DNA of 64,000 nt from Acinetobacter bereziniae LMG 1003 = CIP 70.12. Lineage in GTDB: Bacteria > Pseudomonadota > Gammaproteobacteria > Pseudomonadales > Moraxellaceae. Of the stretch, positions 53,866 to 62,778 are shown in pieces (position 1 is the first letter of the stretch; each line of letters starts with the position of its first letter). The notes beneath the pieces were generated by a model. That model saw nothing but the letters and a program-made list of their open reading frames with translations, was not told the DNA's origin and made no database searches. Position numbers and translations under genes: made by a program. The stretch lies in contig NZ_KB849756.1 in NCBI RefSeq assembly GCF_000368925.1, positions 1,896,383 to 1,960,382 of the forward strand. The letters are read 5' to 3'.

Positions 53866-55701
53866 CTATCGCGTCGCCTTTGCCGTTTCAAGCGGCTTGT
53901 CCAAAGGCACATTCATTAAACGTAAAGACTCTTGCATAATTCGAGCAAAAACTGGTGCTGCAACCAGACCACCATAATATTGACCACGAGGATTTTCCAC
54001 CACCACAATAATCGCTAATCGAGGATCACTAATCGGCGCGACACCTGCAAATAATGCACGATATTCTGTATTTGAATAACCACGATGATCAGGACGCAGC
54101 TTATGTGCCGTTCCTGTTTTACCACCAACACGATAACCTGGAATATTGGCTTGTTTTGCGGTTCCGCCTGGCATAGTCACTTGCTCTAACATCAATAAAA
54201 CTGAATCAGCAATTTTAGGATCTAAGACCTGCTTCCCTTTGGGCTGGTCATTGAGTTTATAGAGACTTAATGGATATTCCACACCATGATTGGCTAACAT
54301 GGCATAGCCTTGTGCCAACTGCAAAATCGTCGCATTTAGACCATAACCATAAGCCATTGTGCCGATTTGCGATGAATTCAATTTCTCAGGAGGAAGCACC
54401 AAACCACTACTTTCACCTGGGAATTTCACCGCTGAACGCTGACCAAAACCGACCTTTCTAAAGAAGCTAGGTAATGTTTCTTTCGGCAAAGACAAGGCAA
54501 TTTTTGCAGAGCCCACGTTAGATGACTTGATAATCACACCAGTAACAGTCAGTGAACCATAGTTATGCGTATCACGAATGGTATGAGAACCTAAACGCAT
54601 TGAACCCGGGCTGGTATTAACTACAGTATTTGGCGTATATTGACCACTTTCCAACCCAGCAGCAATCGTAAAAGGCTTCATGGTCGAACCAGGTTCAAAC
54701 ATGTCGATTGCCCCTCGGTTACGCATAGCATCTTTATTATTTAAACCATTCTTATCGTTGGGGTTATAAGATGGCCAACTTGCCATTGCCAAAATTTCGC
54801 CCGTTTTAACATCTACAGCGATTGAAGATGCAGAGCGCGCATTGTTTGCCACACCTACAGCAGTCAACTCACGATACATAATATATTGCAAACGTGAATC
54901 TATACTTAAAGTGATATTTTCGCCTGCTTTAACCTCTTTGACCACTTCTGGCGTGCTAATACGGTTACCGTGCTTATCCCGTGAGATTTTTTGCTCACCA
55001 TCCTCACCTGCAAGACGTGAGTTTAATTGCATCTCCAAGCCTTCAATCCCGGTTCCCTCACTATTGGTTAAACCAATAATCTGAGCATTGGGTTGAGGTT
55101 GTGGATAATAACGTTTATAGGTTTTCTCAGCATACACCCCTGCAAATTTATGCTGGGTAATGAAATCTGCCTGAGGCGGTGGAACTTCTTTTTTTAACAC
55201 CAAATAGCGTGAGCGAGGACGTTCATTCAAACGTTTCTTTAAATCTGCACGATCAATGCCTACCGCATCTGCCAATTCATCTAAATTTAAATTTTCATCC
55301 GGTAACTGACGTTTCAATTTTCGACTATTTGGCGTTTTTTGTAATTCAGCTGTGATGGTGTCAAATTGCTTTTTGGTCTCAAAATACTCTCGTGGATCAA
55401 TCACCACTTTCATGATCGGAGAGCTAATCGCCAAAGGCACACCATGGCGATCACTAATCACACCACGCATGGCTTTCAACGTTTCTGTACGCAAAATATT
55501 GGCATTGGCTTTATTTTGCAAAAAGTCTTTATTAATCACTTGCACATAAAATGCACGACCAACCAGACCTACAAAGCATAAAAGAACCACGCCCCACATA
55601 AGATAAAAACGCCACATATCGATAGATGCGGTACTTTTTTGGGTAATGGACGGCTGCTTTTTACGCGGTTGCCGAGTCTGTTTAGTTTGCTTATCTACCA
55701 T
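53866..55701 (-). CDS. ftsI: Septal penicillin-binding protein 3 (FtsI)
   Basis: The septum-specific transpeptidase and target of many beta-lactams. It has 611 residues, with a basic cytoplasmic tail, one membrane helix (about 32-53), a dimerisation domain starting LRTETLKAMRGVISDRHGVPL (core RGVISDRHG), and the transpeptidase domain with SxxK at Ser339-Lys342 (GSTMKPF), SSN at 393-395 and KTGT at 528-531. It follows ftsL by 9 bases. Confidence 0.97.
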   Translation of the reverse strand: MVDKQTKQTRQPRKKQPSITQKSTASIDMWRFYLMWGVVLLCFVGLVGRAFYVQVINKDFLQNKANANILRTETLKAMRGVISDRHGVPLAISSPIMKVVIDPREYFETKKQFDTITAELQKTPNSRKLKRQLPDENLNLDELADAVGIDRADLKKRLNERPRSRYLVLKKEVPPPQADFITQHKFAGVYAEKTYKRYYPQPQPNAQIIGLTNSEGTGIEGLEMQLNSRLAGEDGEQKISRDKHGNRISTPEVVKEVKAGENITLSIDSRLQYIMYRELTAVGVANNARSASSIAVDVKTGEILAMASWPSYNPNDKNGLNNKDAMRNRGAIDMFEPGSTMKPFTIAAGLESGQYTPNTVVNTSPGSMRLGSHTIRDTHNYGSLTVTGVIIKSSNVGSAKIALSLPKETLPSFFRKVGFGQRSAVKFPGESSGLVLPPEKLNSSQIGTMAYGYGLNATILQLAQGYAMLANHGVEYPLSLYKLNDQPKGKQVLDPKIADSVLLMLEQVTMPGGTAKQANIPGYRVGGKTGTAHKLRPDHRGYSNTEYRALFAGVAPISDPRLAIIVVVENPRGQYYGGLVAAPVFARIMQESLRLMNVPLDKPLETAKATR

Positions 55702-55710
55702 ACAGATGCC

Positions 55711-56043
55711 TTACTTCTTCTGCTCTGATTCACTTGGTAATGAAATGACAACTGTTTGTGCAGCTGGCGGTGAATACATTCGGAGTTGCGTTACTGCACG
55801 CGTACCAATTTGTGCTGTCGCACCAAATGTCTGTTGTTCAATGAGCAAACGCCCCCACTCTGCATTGATATCTTCGCGCTCACGCATATAACTATTTAAA
55901 TCACGAAAATCATGACGATAAGCAAAAACTTGTAACACCACCATAAAAGCGCTGATCAGTACTGCGGCAACCATAAGACCATAAACAATTGCTTTTTTGA
56001 CAGCCAGTTTACGACTTGATTCTTCTATAATTTCTTGTTTCAT
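55711..56043 (-). CDS. ftsL: Cell division protein FtsL
   Basis: A bitopic divisome protein that acts with FtsB and FtsQ to activate FtsWI. The 110-residue product begins MKQEIIEES at 56043; that ATG shares a base with the rsmH stop (TAATG), whereas the longer frame inside rsmH is spurious. There is a helix at about residues 19-41 (IVYGLMVAAVLISAFMVVLQVF), then a short coiled-coil region. The call rests on size, topology and position. Confidence 0.9.
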   Translation of the reverse strand: MKQEIIEESSRKLAVKKAIVYGLMVAAVLISAFMVVLQVFAYRHDFRDLNSYMREREDINAEWGRLLIEQQTFGATAQIGTRAVTQLRMYSPPAAQTVVISLPSESEQKK

Positions 56044-56966
56044 TATGCGCCTTTTTGTTCTAATCGCTCTGCAACCCGGAGCCAAGCACTACGTGAGCGA
56101 GGATTCACCTTGACTTCTTCCTCACTGGCACGAATTCGGTCTATTTTTTTCAGTCGACGAGTATCTTGTACTTTTTGCGGTAATCCCCAACCATTATCTT
56201 CTGCTAAAGTTGATTCTTTTTGAATAAATTGCTTAATAATTCGGTCTTCAAGTGAATGAAAACTTATCACGGCTAAACGTGCGTTTGATTTTAACAAATC
56301 TACGGCTTGAGGTAAAAAGGTATGTACATCATCCAGCTCTTTGTTAATTTCTATACGAATGGCTTGGAAAGTTCGTGTTGCCGCATGCTTATTCTTTTCC
56401 CACTTTGGATGCGCAACTTTAACAATTTCTGCTAATTTTCCTGTGGTTTCAATATAACCGGCTTGTTTAATCGCTTTGGCAATACGACGGCTATAACGTT
56501 CTTCACCATATTGAAAGATGATATTCGCCAAATGTTCTTCTTCAACATCCAGCAACCACTCAGCAGCGGTTTGCCCTTGAGAATTATCCATACGCATATC
56601 AAGTGGTCCATCATGCATAAAACTAAAACCACGTTCAGCTTGATCTAACTGAGGTGATGACACCCCTAAATCTGCCATAATTCCATCAACTTGATAAATA
56701 TCCAATTGATTCAATTCTTGTTGTAAATCTGCAAAACTTGCATGAATAATTTTAAATCGAGGATCTTCTTTTTCAAGCTGATATGCCACTTCGAGTGCTT
56801 GAGGATCTTTATCAAAAGCATATACTTTGGAGTTTTCATCCAACTTAGAGAGCAATAAACGGGTGTGACCGCCACGCCCAAACGTCCCATCCACGTAAAT
56901 TCCTGTATTGCGCCCTGCAAGTAAAGCATCGACAGTTTCATGTAGTAATACAGAAATATGAGACAT
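56043..56966 (-). CDS. rsmH: 16S rRNA (cytosine(1402)-N4)-methyltransferase
   Basis: N4-methylation of C1402 of 16S rRNA. The 307-residue protein opens SHISVLLHETVDALL. It then has YVDGTFGRGGHTRLLL (SAM motif I, about residues 24-39), MADLGVSSPQLD, RGFSFMHDGPLDMRM and ISFHSLEDRIIKQFI near the C-terminus. It leads the cluster; no mraZ precedes it. Confidence 0.97.
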   Translation of the reverse strand: MSHISVLLHETVDALLAGRNTGIYVDGTFGRGGHTRLLLSKLDENSKVYAFDKDPQALEVAYQLEKEDPRFKIIHASFADLQQELNQLDIYQVDGIMADLGVSSPQLDQAERGFSFMHDGPLDMRMDNSQGQTAAEWLLDVEEEHLANIIFQYGEERYSRRIAKAIKQAGYIETTGKLAEIVKVAHPKWEKNKHAATRTFQAIRIEINKELDDVHTFLPQAVDLLKSNARLAVISFHSLEDRIIKQFIQKESTLAEDNGWGLPQKVQDTRRLKKIDRIRASEEEVKVNPRSRSAWLRVAERLEQKGA

Positions 56967-57136
56967 AATTAGAGTTTCAGTTTAAGCAAAAAAAGTAACT
57001 GCACATTATTACCTTGTTTTGTTAAAGCTCCAAACGACTTTTTGTAGGGAAATATTACTTTTTATAGAGAAAACCGTTTTTCCTGTGTTTGAAACAAAAA
57101 ATAGGGCGAAAAAACAACAAAAGCAGTGCTACAAAG

Positions 57137-57574
57137 TTACCGTGCTTGCTTCATCATTTTCACGTCATGATTTTCAAAATGTTCAACGACTCGCCAACCA
57201 TGTTGAGCATAAAACGTACAAGCACGGCTTCTTGCATCAGTTTCCAAGCAAATTTCTTGAAAATATTGAAATAAAAAATCTTCCGCTTTTTTAAGTAATG
57301 CAGTGCCAATGCCCTTTGCTTCAAAATCGGGATAAACAAACATTGCAAAAATACTTCCCTCATCTTGATCTGCTATTGCAAATCCACATACCTGATCATT
57401 CAATTCAGCAACCCAAACACAAGAACAACTGTGAATTAACTCAGATATGGTTGCTGTCGTAATACCTAACTCAGTCAATTGTGTTCGTGATAAATGATTC
57501 TCTTTGACTGAGGTTCGAATATCAAAAATTGTTTCAATGTCATTGGCTGCCGCCAGTCTGATTTGGATGCACAT
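57137..57574 (-). CDS. GNAT-family N-acetyltransferase
   Basis: A 145-residue acetyltransferase with the GNAT fold. It has strand IRLAAANDIETIFDIR, the acetyl-CoA site FEAKGIGTALLKKAE (about residues 92-106; consensus Q/RxxGxG/A), and a C-terminal FYAQHGWRVVEHFE. The substrate cannot be inferred. It occupies the spot in front of rsmH where mraZ sits in many bacteria, but it is unrelated to that family. Confidence 0.88.
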   Translation of the reverse strand: MCIQIRLAAANDIETIFDIRTSVKENHLSRTQLTELGITTATISELIHSCSCVWVAELNDQVCGFAIADQDEGSIFAMFVYPDFEAKGIGTALLKKAEDFLFQYFQEICLETDARSRACTFYAQHGWRVVEHFENHDVKMMKQAR

Positions 57575-57627
57575 AATTTCAAGTTATTGTTCAATTTGAA
57601 CTGAGTCTAACCTATTCATTGATGAAT

Positions 57628-57652
57628 AAAAAAACCTCCTTAAGGAGGTTCT
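57628..57652 (-). terminator. Terminator after the first sulfate-binding gene
   Basis: Minus strand AACCTCC-TTAA-GGAGGTT followed by TTTTTT. Confidence 0.88.
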
Positions 57653-57671
57653 TCATCAAATCAATTACCGC

Positions 57672-58688
57672 TTAACGTTTGGTATTATAAATCTGATCGA
57701 AAACACCGCCATTTGCGAAATGTGTTTGCTGCGCTTTCGCCCAACCACCAAATACTTCATCAATGGTGAAAGTTTTTAATTCAGGAAATTGTTTCGCATA
57801 TTTTGCTAAAACTTTTGCATTACGTGGACGATAAAAATGACGTGCTGCCATATCCTGACCAATCGGGGAATATAAATAATTGATATAGCCTGTTGCCAAC
57901 CACTTATTGCCATTCTTCTCAACCGTCTTATCTACAATCGCAACAGAAGGCTCAGTCAGAATCGACATAGACGGATAGACGATATCAAACTTATTGCCTG
58001 TGGCTTTTTTACTGACCATGGCTTCATTTTCCCAAGTCAATAAAACATCACCAATGCCACGTTCAGCAAAGGTGGTCATGGATGCACGTGCAGCAGGATC
58101 CATTACTTTCACGTTATGATACATCTTGGAAACAAACTCACGCGCTTTCGCATCATCACCACCTGGTTGTTTCAATGCATAACCCCAAGCTGAAAGATAA
58201 ATCCATCTTGGCAATCCACCCGTTTTCGGATTCGGTGTAATGATTTGCACACCCGGCTTGGTTAAATCTGTCCAGTCTTTGATACCTTTAGGATTACCCT
58301 TACGCACTAAAAATACAACCGTTGAAGTATAAGGTGCTGAGTTGTTTGGAAACTCTTTTTCCCAACCCGGGTTAATTTGACCCGACTTTACAATTTCATT
58401 GATGTCGTTAGCTAGAGCCAGAGTCACCACATCACCTTTTAAACCATCCACCACGGCACGTGCTTGCTTTCCAGAACCGCCATGTGATTGTTTAAAATCC
58501 ACAGTTTTTCCTGTACGCGCTTTCCAATATGCACCAAATGATTTATTAAACTCATCATAAAACTCACGAGTTGCATCATAAGACACATTTAAAAACTCAC
58601 GATCAGCCGCATGAGTGACTTGAGTTGTTCCTGTAAATCCAGTTGCAATAATCACAGCACTTAAAAGTGCTTTAAAATTCTTTTTCAT
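57672..58688 (-). CDS. sbp: Periplasmic sulfate-binding protein, paralogue 1
   Basis: The substrate-binding component of a sulfate/thiosulfate ABC importer (Sbp/CysP family). The 338-residue precursor has a Sec signal peptide (about residues 1-27, cleavage after THA). The mature part begins DREFLNVSYDATREFYDEFN and has KQSHGGSGKQARAVVDG (sulfate-binding loop), GNPKGIKDWTDL and the YLSAWGYALKQPGG segment. No cysT, cysW or cysA genes adjoin, so it must serve a permease encoded elsewhere. It has its own candidate promoter and terminator. It is a close paralogue of the gene at 59056. Confidence 0.92.
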   Translation of the reverse strand: MKKNFKALLSAVIIATGFTGTTQVTHAADREFLNVSYDATREFYDEFNKSFGAYWKARTGKTVDFKQSHGGSGKQARAVVDGLKGDVVTLALANDINEIVKSGQINPGWEKEFPNNSAPYTSTVVFLVRKGNPKGIKDWTDLTKPGVQIITPNPKTGGLPRWIYLSAWGYALKQPGGDDAKAREFVSKMYHNVKVMDPAARASMTTFAERGIGDVLLTWENEAMVSKKATGNKFDIVYPSMSILTEPSVAIVDKTVEKNGNKWLATGYINYLYSPIGQDMAARHFYRPRNAKVLAKYAKQFPELKTFTIDEVFGGWAKAQQTHFANGGVFDQIYNTKR

Positions 58689-58711
58689 ATGAGCGCCGCA
58701 GCAAATTTAAA

Positions 58712-58739
58712 ATTATTCTAAATATATGAAATAAGCCAA
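58712..58739 (-). promoter_or_regulatory. Candidate promoter, sulfate-binding gene 1
   Basis: Minus strand TTGGCT (58739-58734), 16-base spacer, AATAAT (58717-58712), about 23 bases before the start codon. Confidence 0.4.
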
Positions 58740-59008
58740 TAAACATCAATCAAAAGCATAAAGATACAAGATCGAATGAGGAGCAAAAATAAATGATGAT
58801 TGATATTGATGAATTTTTTCAATTCATTGAGGTTTGAAATTGCCAGTTTAATTTTATTTTGATCATATTAGATAAAAGATAGAAAACCAAAAAACAGTCA
58901 TGCTCAAACAGGACCACCTTTCATAAAAATATTAATCAATAAGGTACACATCAAGGCTATCGCAATAATATAAGGATAAGTGATTTAAAGTAAAAACTGA
59001 AAAAAGTA
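58740..59008. other. Intergenic region between the two sulfate-binding genes
   Basis: The full gap is 58689-59055. Apart from the promoter of the downstream gene and the terminator of the upstream one it is AT-rich. A small ATGAATT/AATTCAT inverted repeat near 58808-58829 is the only structure seen. No gene. Confidence 0.4.
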
Positions 59009-59050
59009 CAAAAAAGCAAAGCCTGATCAGATCAAAAGGCTTTGCTTTCA
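59009..59050 (-). terminator. Terminator after the second sulfate-binding gene
   Basis: Minus strand AAAGCAAAGCC ... GGCTTTGCTTT with a 14-base loop, followed by TTT. The stem starts immediately after the stop codon. Confidence 0.8.
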
Positions 59051-59055
59051 AAGCA

Positions 59056-60048
59056 TTACTTTTCAGCTGTAAATTGATCGTATACCCCACCATTGGCAAA
59101 ATGCACCTTTTGTGCTTTCGCCCAACCACCAAAAACTTGATCAATTGTGAACAATTTGATTTTAGGGAATTTAGCAGCATATTTAGCAGCCGCTTTTGTA
59201 TCACGAGGACGGAAATTGTATTTTGCTGCAAGATCTTGCCCTACAGGAGAATACAGATAATTTAGATAACCTTTGGCTAGGTTTCGATTGCCATCTTTAT
59301 CGACAACTTTGTCGACAATGGCAACTGAAGGTTCAGCAAGGATAGAAATCGACGGATAAACAATCTGATATTTGTCTTTATCTGGACCAGAGGTTGCTAA
59401 AATTGCTTCATTTTCCCAAGACAGCAATACATCACCAATACCACGATCAGCAAAAGTAGTGAGAGAGCCTCGAGCACCAGAGTCTAAAACTTTGACATTT
59501 TTATAAATCTTTTTCACCAACTCACGTGCTTTAGCATCATTACCACCTGGCTGTTTTAAGGCATAACCCCAAGCGGATAAATAAATCCAACGCGGTGCAC
59601 CACCCGTTTTAGGGTTCGGTGTAATAATTTCAACACCTGGTTTTACCAGATCATTCCAATCTTTGATTCCTTTTGGGTTGCCCTTTCGGACCAGAAACAC
59701 CACTGTTGAGGTATATGGTGCCGAGTTATTAGGAAACTCCTTTTGCCAACCTTTTTCAATCAGTCCCGCATTGACAATTTCATCAATATCATTCGCCAAT
59801 GCCAACGTTACCACATCCGCTTGTAAACCATCGACCACGGATCTTGCTTGTTTTCCTGAACCACCATGAGATTGTTTAAACTCAACATCTTGTCCTGTTT
59901 TCGATTTCCAAAACTGTCCAAAACTTTTGTTATATTCTTGATAAAATTCTCGTGTGGGATCATACGATACATTTAAAAATTCTTTTGCAGCATATGTATT
60001 CCCTATCGCAATCAGACTGATTGCACTTAAAAGCAGTCGTTTTTTCAT
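59056..60048 (-). CDS. sbp: Periplasmic sulfate-binding protein, paralogue 2
   Basis: A 330-residue sulfate-binding protein, colinear with its neighbour at 57672 and clearly more than half identical by eye. The signal peptide is shorter (about residues 1-20, cleavage near TYA). The binding loop KQSHGGSGKQARSVVDG and YLSAWGYALKQPGG are conserved. The two genes have separate promoters and terminators, so they can be regulated independently. GAG lies upstream of the ATG. Whether the copies differ in ligand cannot be read here. Confidence 0.92.
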   Translation of the reverse strand: MKKRLLLSAISLIAIGNTYAAKEFLNVSYDPTREFYQEYNKSFGQFWKSKTGQDVEFKQSHGGSGKQARSVVDGLQADVVTLALANDIDEIVNAGLIEKGWQKEFPNNSAPYTSTVVFLVRKGNPKGIKDWNDLVKPGVEIITPNPKTGGAPRWIYLSAWGYALKQPGGNDAKARELVKKIYKNVKVLDSGARGSLTTFADRGIGDVLLSWENEAILATSGPDKDKYQIVYPSISILAEPSVAIVDKVVDKDGNRNLAKGYLNYLYSPVGQDLAAKYNFRPRDTKAAAKYAAKFPKIKLFTIDQVFGGWAKAQKVHFANGGVYDQFTAEK

Positions 60049-60078
60049 TTGTTTCTCAGTTTTTAGTACTTAGCATGC

Positions 60079-60107
60079 ACTATATTTTCATTGTTTTAAT
60101 TTAACAA
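60079..60107 (-). promoter_or_regulatory. Candidate promoter, sulfate-binding gene 2
   Basis: Minus strand TTGTTA (60107-60102), 17-base spacer, TATAGT (60084-60079), 31 bases before the start codon. Confidence 0.45.
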
Positions 60108-60424
60108 TCAATCACTTATAAAAATAAACTCTATTCTTTTCATATTTTAAGATATTCAAATATATGCAATAAACAGCTTAATAATTTCGAATATTTTCTA
60201 AACAACTTAATGTAGACTTGAATTCTTCACGATTCATCCATATTTATATGATATTAATTTAATTATTACATTTCGTTTCAATGGTTGTTTTTTAGACATT
60301 TTTTGTGTAGTATTATTAAAAAATGTGACGTAGTTAAGCTTTTTGTAACTTATTTTGCTACAATAACCATGTTAAACACACCTTGTTAAAGAAAAAAAAT
60401 CGACCATCCGGGGGAGTAGATGGA
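60108..60424. other. AT-rich divergent intergenic region
   Basis: It lies between the divergent sulfate-binding gene and the small secreted-protein gene. Very AT-rich, with a T-rich stretch followed by TAGTATTATT near 60310 that may serve the plus-strand gene. No gene or known motif is seen. Confidence 0.35.
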
Positions 60425-60736
60425 ATGAAGTATCCATATTTAAAATTGTTAGGTATCAGTATAGGACTAACAATCATGGCGCAAACAGGTCATAGTGCTG
60501 TCATTAAAGACACTACTCGACCAATACAATCTATGATTGTGGTATCCGACAAACAATCACCGATTGAAAAAGCGCTGAATCAGCAAAAACGTGGTGAAAG
60601 CAAATTGATTTCAGACAAAGATCAAATCAAAGTTTTAACTTCACTTAAAACTACACCATCGCAAAACTTTTTAGCTGAACAACATCAAAAATTTTCGCGT
60701 TTTGTACAAGCAATTTTCCAACCACATACCTCATAG
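60425..60736 (+). CDS. Small secreted hypothetical protein
   Basis: A 103-residue protein. ATG 60425 is chosen because GGGGGAG stands about eight bases upstream and the product then begins with a Sec signal peptide (MKYPYLKLLGISIGLTIMAQ, cleavage near HSA). The mature part of about 78 residues is basic and Gln/Lys/Ser-rich, without cysteines or a recognised domain. It is followed by a terminator. Function unknown; probably periplasmic. Confidence 0.65.
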   Translation: MKYPYLKLLGISIGLTIMAQTGHSAVIKDTTRPIQSMIVVSDKQSPIEKALNQQKRGESKLISDKDQIKVLTSLKTTPSQNFLAEQHQKFSRFVQAIFQPHTS

Positions 60737-60782
60737 TTACTTGATTTGAGAAAATAAATTCTTTACTCCTCAAAAGAATTTA

Positions 60783-60834
60783 GAAGCCCAGTCCTTTATT
60801 GGTGAATTAACCCTTAAGCGATTGGGCTTTTTCG
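60783..60834 (+). terminator. Probable terminator before gltX
   Basis: AGCCCAGTC ... GATTGGGCT with one G-T pair and a loop of about 26 bases, followed by TTTTT. The long loop lowers certainty. Confidence 0.6.
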
Positions 60835-60874
60835 TTATAATAGTTTCAATTTACATTCTGAATAATATTTGGTT

Positions 60875-62383
60875 ATGAAAGTCCGTACTCGTATTGCACC
60901 CTCTCCAACAGGTTTCCCACATGTAGGGACTGCCTATATCGCTTTGTTTAACTTATGTTTTGCCAAAAAACATGGTGGTGAATTTATTCTTCGTATTGAA
61001 GATACAGACCAACTTCGCTCTACACCTGAATCTGAACAAATGATTTTAGACTCATTGCGTTGGTTAGGGTTAAATTGGTCAGAAGGTCCAGATGTCGGTG
61101 GTCCACACGCACCTTATCGCCAATCTGAGCGTATGGGAATTTATAAACAATATGCTTTAGAACTGGTTGAAAAAGGGCATGCCTTCTATTGTTTTGCGAC
61201 GGCTGAAGAGCTTGATCAAATGCGTGCCGAGCAACAGGCTCGTGGTGAAACACCGCGTTATGATGGGCGTGGTTTAAAACTTTCTCAAGAAGAAGTACAA
61301 CAACGTCTTGCTGCTGGTGAGGCGCATGTGATTCGTATGAAAGTACCTGAACAAGGGATTTGCCAATTCAACGACTTATTGCGTGGTGAAGTTGAGATTC
61401 CATGGGCACAGGTAGACATGCAAATTTTGCTGAAAACCGATGGCTTACCAACTTATCATCTGGCCAATGTGGTCGATGATCATTTAATGGATATTACCCA
61501 CGTAATCCGTGGTGAAGAATGGATACCATCTGCGCCAAAACACCAGTTACTCTACCAATATTTTGGTTGGGAAATGCCAACATTATGTCACATGCCATTG
61601 TTGCGTAATCCTGATAAATCAAAATTGTCGAAGCGTAAAAACCCAACCTCGATCAATTATTACAAAGATATCGGCGTACTTCCTGAAGCATTACTCAATT
61701 ATTTAGGTCGTATGGGATGGTCAATGCCAGATGAAAGCGAAAAGTTTACTTTAGCTGAAATGATTGAGCATTTTGACATTCAACGTGTCTCTTTAGGCGG
61801 TCCAATTTTCGATGTTGAAAAACTCAATTGGTTAAATGGTCAGTGGATTAAAGCACTTACACCTGCTGAGTTGCTCAATACTTTGCTTGCTTGGAAAGCA
61901 GACCGTAAAACCCTCGAAGACATTGCTGCAGCCATTCAGCCACGTATTAATTTACTTTCTGAGGCTGTTAACTGGGCAGGTTTCTATTTCAATCAATTCC
62001 CTACTCTGTCAAAAGAACAGTTCGAAAGTAAAAAACTCAGTGAAGAACAAGTTCGTCAAAGTTTGCAGTTTGCCATCTGGCGTTTAGAAAGCTTATTTAC
62101 TTGGAACAACGATACCGTGAGCCAAACGCTCATGGATTTGGCGAATCAAATGGAAATCAAACTCCGTGATTTCATGCCTGCATTCTTTATCGCGATTGCG
62201 GGTTCAACTTCATCGACCCCAGTTATGCAATCAATGGTGACGATTGGTCCAGACTTAACATTTGCACGTTTACGCCACGCACTTGAAATTGTGGGTGGTC
62301 CGAGCAAAAAAGAAGCAAAAGTTTGGGAAAAACTAAACGAAAGCATTAAATTGCCGAAAAATGATGCAATCAACGAAGCTTAA
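60875..62383 (+). CDS. gltX: Glutamyl-tRNA synthetase
   Basis: A class I aminoacyl-tRNA synthetase of 502 residues, normal for bacterial GluRS. The HIGH-type motif is PSPTGFPHVGTAY (about residues 8-20). The KMSKS equivalent is KSKLSKRK (about 247-254). FILRIEDTDQLRS and VIRGEEWIPSAPKH are also conserved. The helical C-terminal anticodon-binding domain follows. ATG 60875 gives the usual N-terminus; a TTG at 60869 is less likely. A -10 TATAAT at 60836-60841 with a weak TTAAGC 16 bases upstream may be its promoter. tRNA-Glu, its substrate, is encoded 160 bases downstream. Confidence 0.97.
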   Translation: MKVRTRIAPSPTGFPHVGTAYIALFNLCFAKKHGGEFILRIEDTDQLRSTPESEQMILDSLRWLGLNWSEGPDVGGPHAPYRQSERMGIYKQYALELVEKGHAFYCFATAEELDQMRAEQQARGETPRYDGRGLKLSQEEVQQRLAAGEAHVIRMKVPEQGICQFNDLLRGEVEIPWAQVDMQILLKTDGLPTYHLANVVDDHLMDITHVIRGEEWIPSAPKHQLLYQYFGWEMPTLCHMPLLRNPDKSKLSKRKNPTSINYYKDIGVLPEALLNYLGRMGWSMPDESEKFTLAEMIEHFDIQRVSLGGPIFDVEKLNWLNGQWIKALTPAELLNTLLAWKADRKTLEDIAAAIQPRINLLSEAVNWAGFYFNQFPTLSKEQFESKKLSEEQVRQSLQFAIWRLESLFTWNNDTVSQTLMDLANQMEIKLRDFMPAFFIAIAGSTSSTPVMQSMVTIGPDLTFARLRHALEIVGGPSKKEAKVWEKLNESIKLPKNDAINEA

Positions 62384-62395
62384 TTCATTTTTCTG

Positions 62396-62424
62396 TTGAC
62401 GTGAAGGCGCAATATCCCTAATAT
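62396..62424 (+). promoter_or_regulatory. tRNA operon promoter with overlapping inverted repeat
   Basis: TTGACG, an exact 17-base spacer, then TAATAT, with a GC-rich discriminator (TGCGCTC) after it. Transcription would begin about 10 bases before tRNA-Ala. A perfect 9-bp inverted repeat, GCGCAATAT-CCCTA-ATATTGCGC (62407-62429), spans the -10. Confidence 0.7.
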
Positions 62425-62441
62425 TGCGCTCACACAGACTG

Positions 62442-62517
62442 GGGGTCATAGCTCAGTTGGTAGAGCGCTACAATGGCATTGTAGAGGTCAGGAGTTCGAT
62501 CCTCCTTGACTCCACCA
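62442..62517 (+). tRNA. tRNA-Ala (anticodon GGC)
   Basis: A 76-base cloverleaf. The acceptor GGGGTCA pairs with TGACTCC, the D arm is GCTCAGTTGGTAGAGC, the anticodon stem CTACA/TGTAG encloses loop ATGGCAT, and the T arm is AGGAGTTCGATCCTCCT. CCA is encoded. Confidence 0.97.
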
Positions 62518-62543
62518 AAAGTTTTACCTGTGTTGCCTCATCT

Positions 62544-62619
62544 GTCCCTATCGTCTAGAGGCCTAGGACATCGCCCTTTCACGGCGGTAACCGGGGTTCG
62601 AATCCCCGTAGGGACGCCA
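62544..62619 (+). tRNA. tRNA-Glu (anticodon UUC)
   Basis: A 76-base cloverleaf. The acceptor GTCCCTA pairs with TAGGGAC. The anticodon loop CTTTCAC lies in stem CCGCC-like CGCC/GGCG pairs. The T arm is CCGGGGTTCGAATCCCCG. CCA is encoded. It lies 26 bases after tRNA-Ala, in the same transcript. Confidence 0.97.
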
Positions 62620-62643
62620 TATTCAAGATGGCGACATCTTTGT

Positions 62644-62675
62644 AAAAAACCCAAGCATAATGACTTGGGTTTTTT
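62644..62675 (+). terminator. Terminator of the tRNA operon
   Basis: AAAAAACCCAAG-CATAATGA-CTTGGGTTTTTT. Confidence 0.88.
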
Positions 62676-62778
62676 ATTATCTAAATTTTGATTCACTCAA
62701 TGTGACTTCAACCTAGTGATATAGACAAGCTGTTGAAAAACTCATAGAGTAAAATATCACTTCATTTGATCAATAAAT

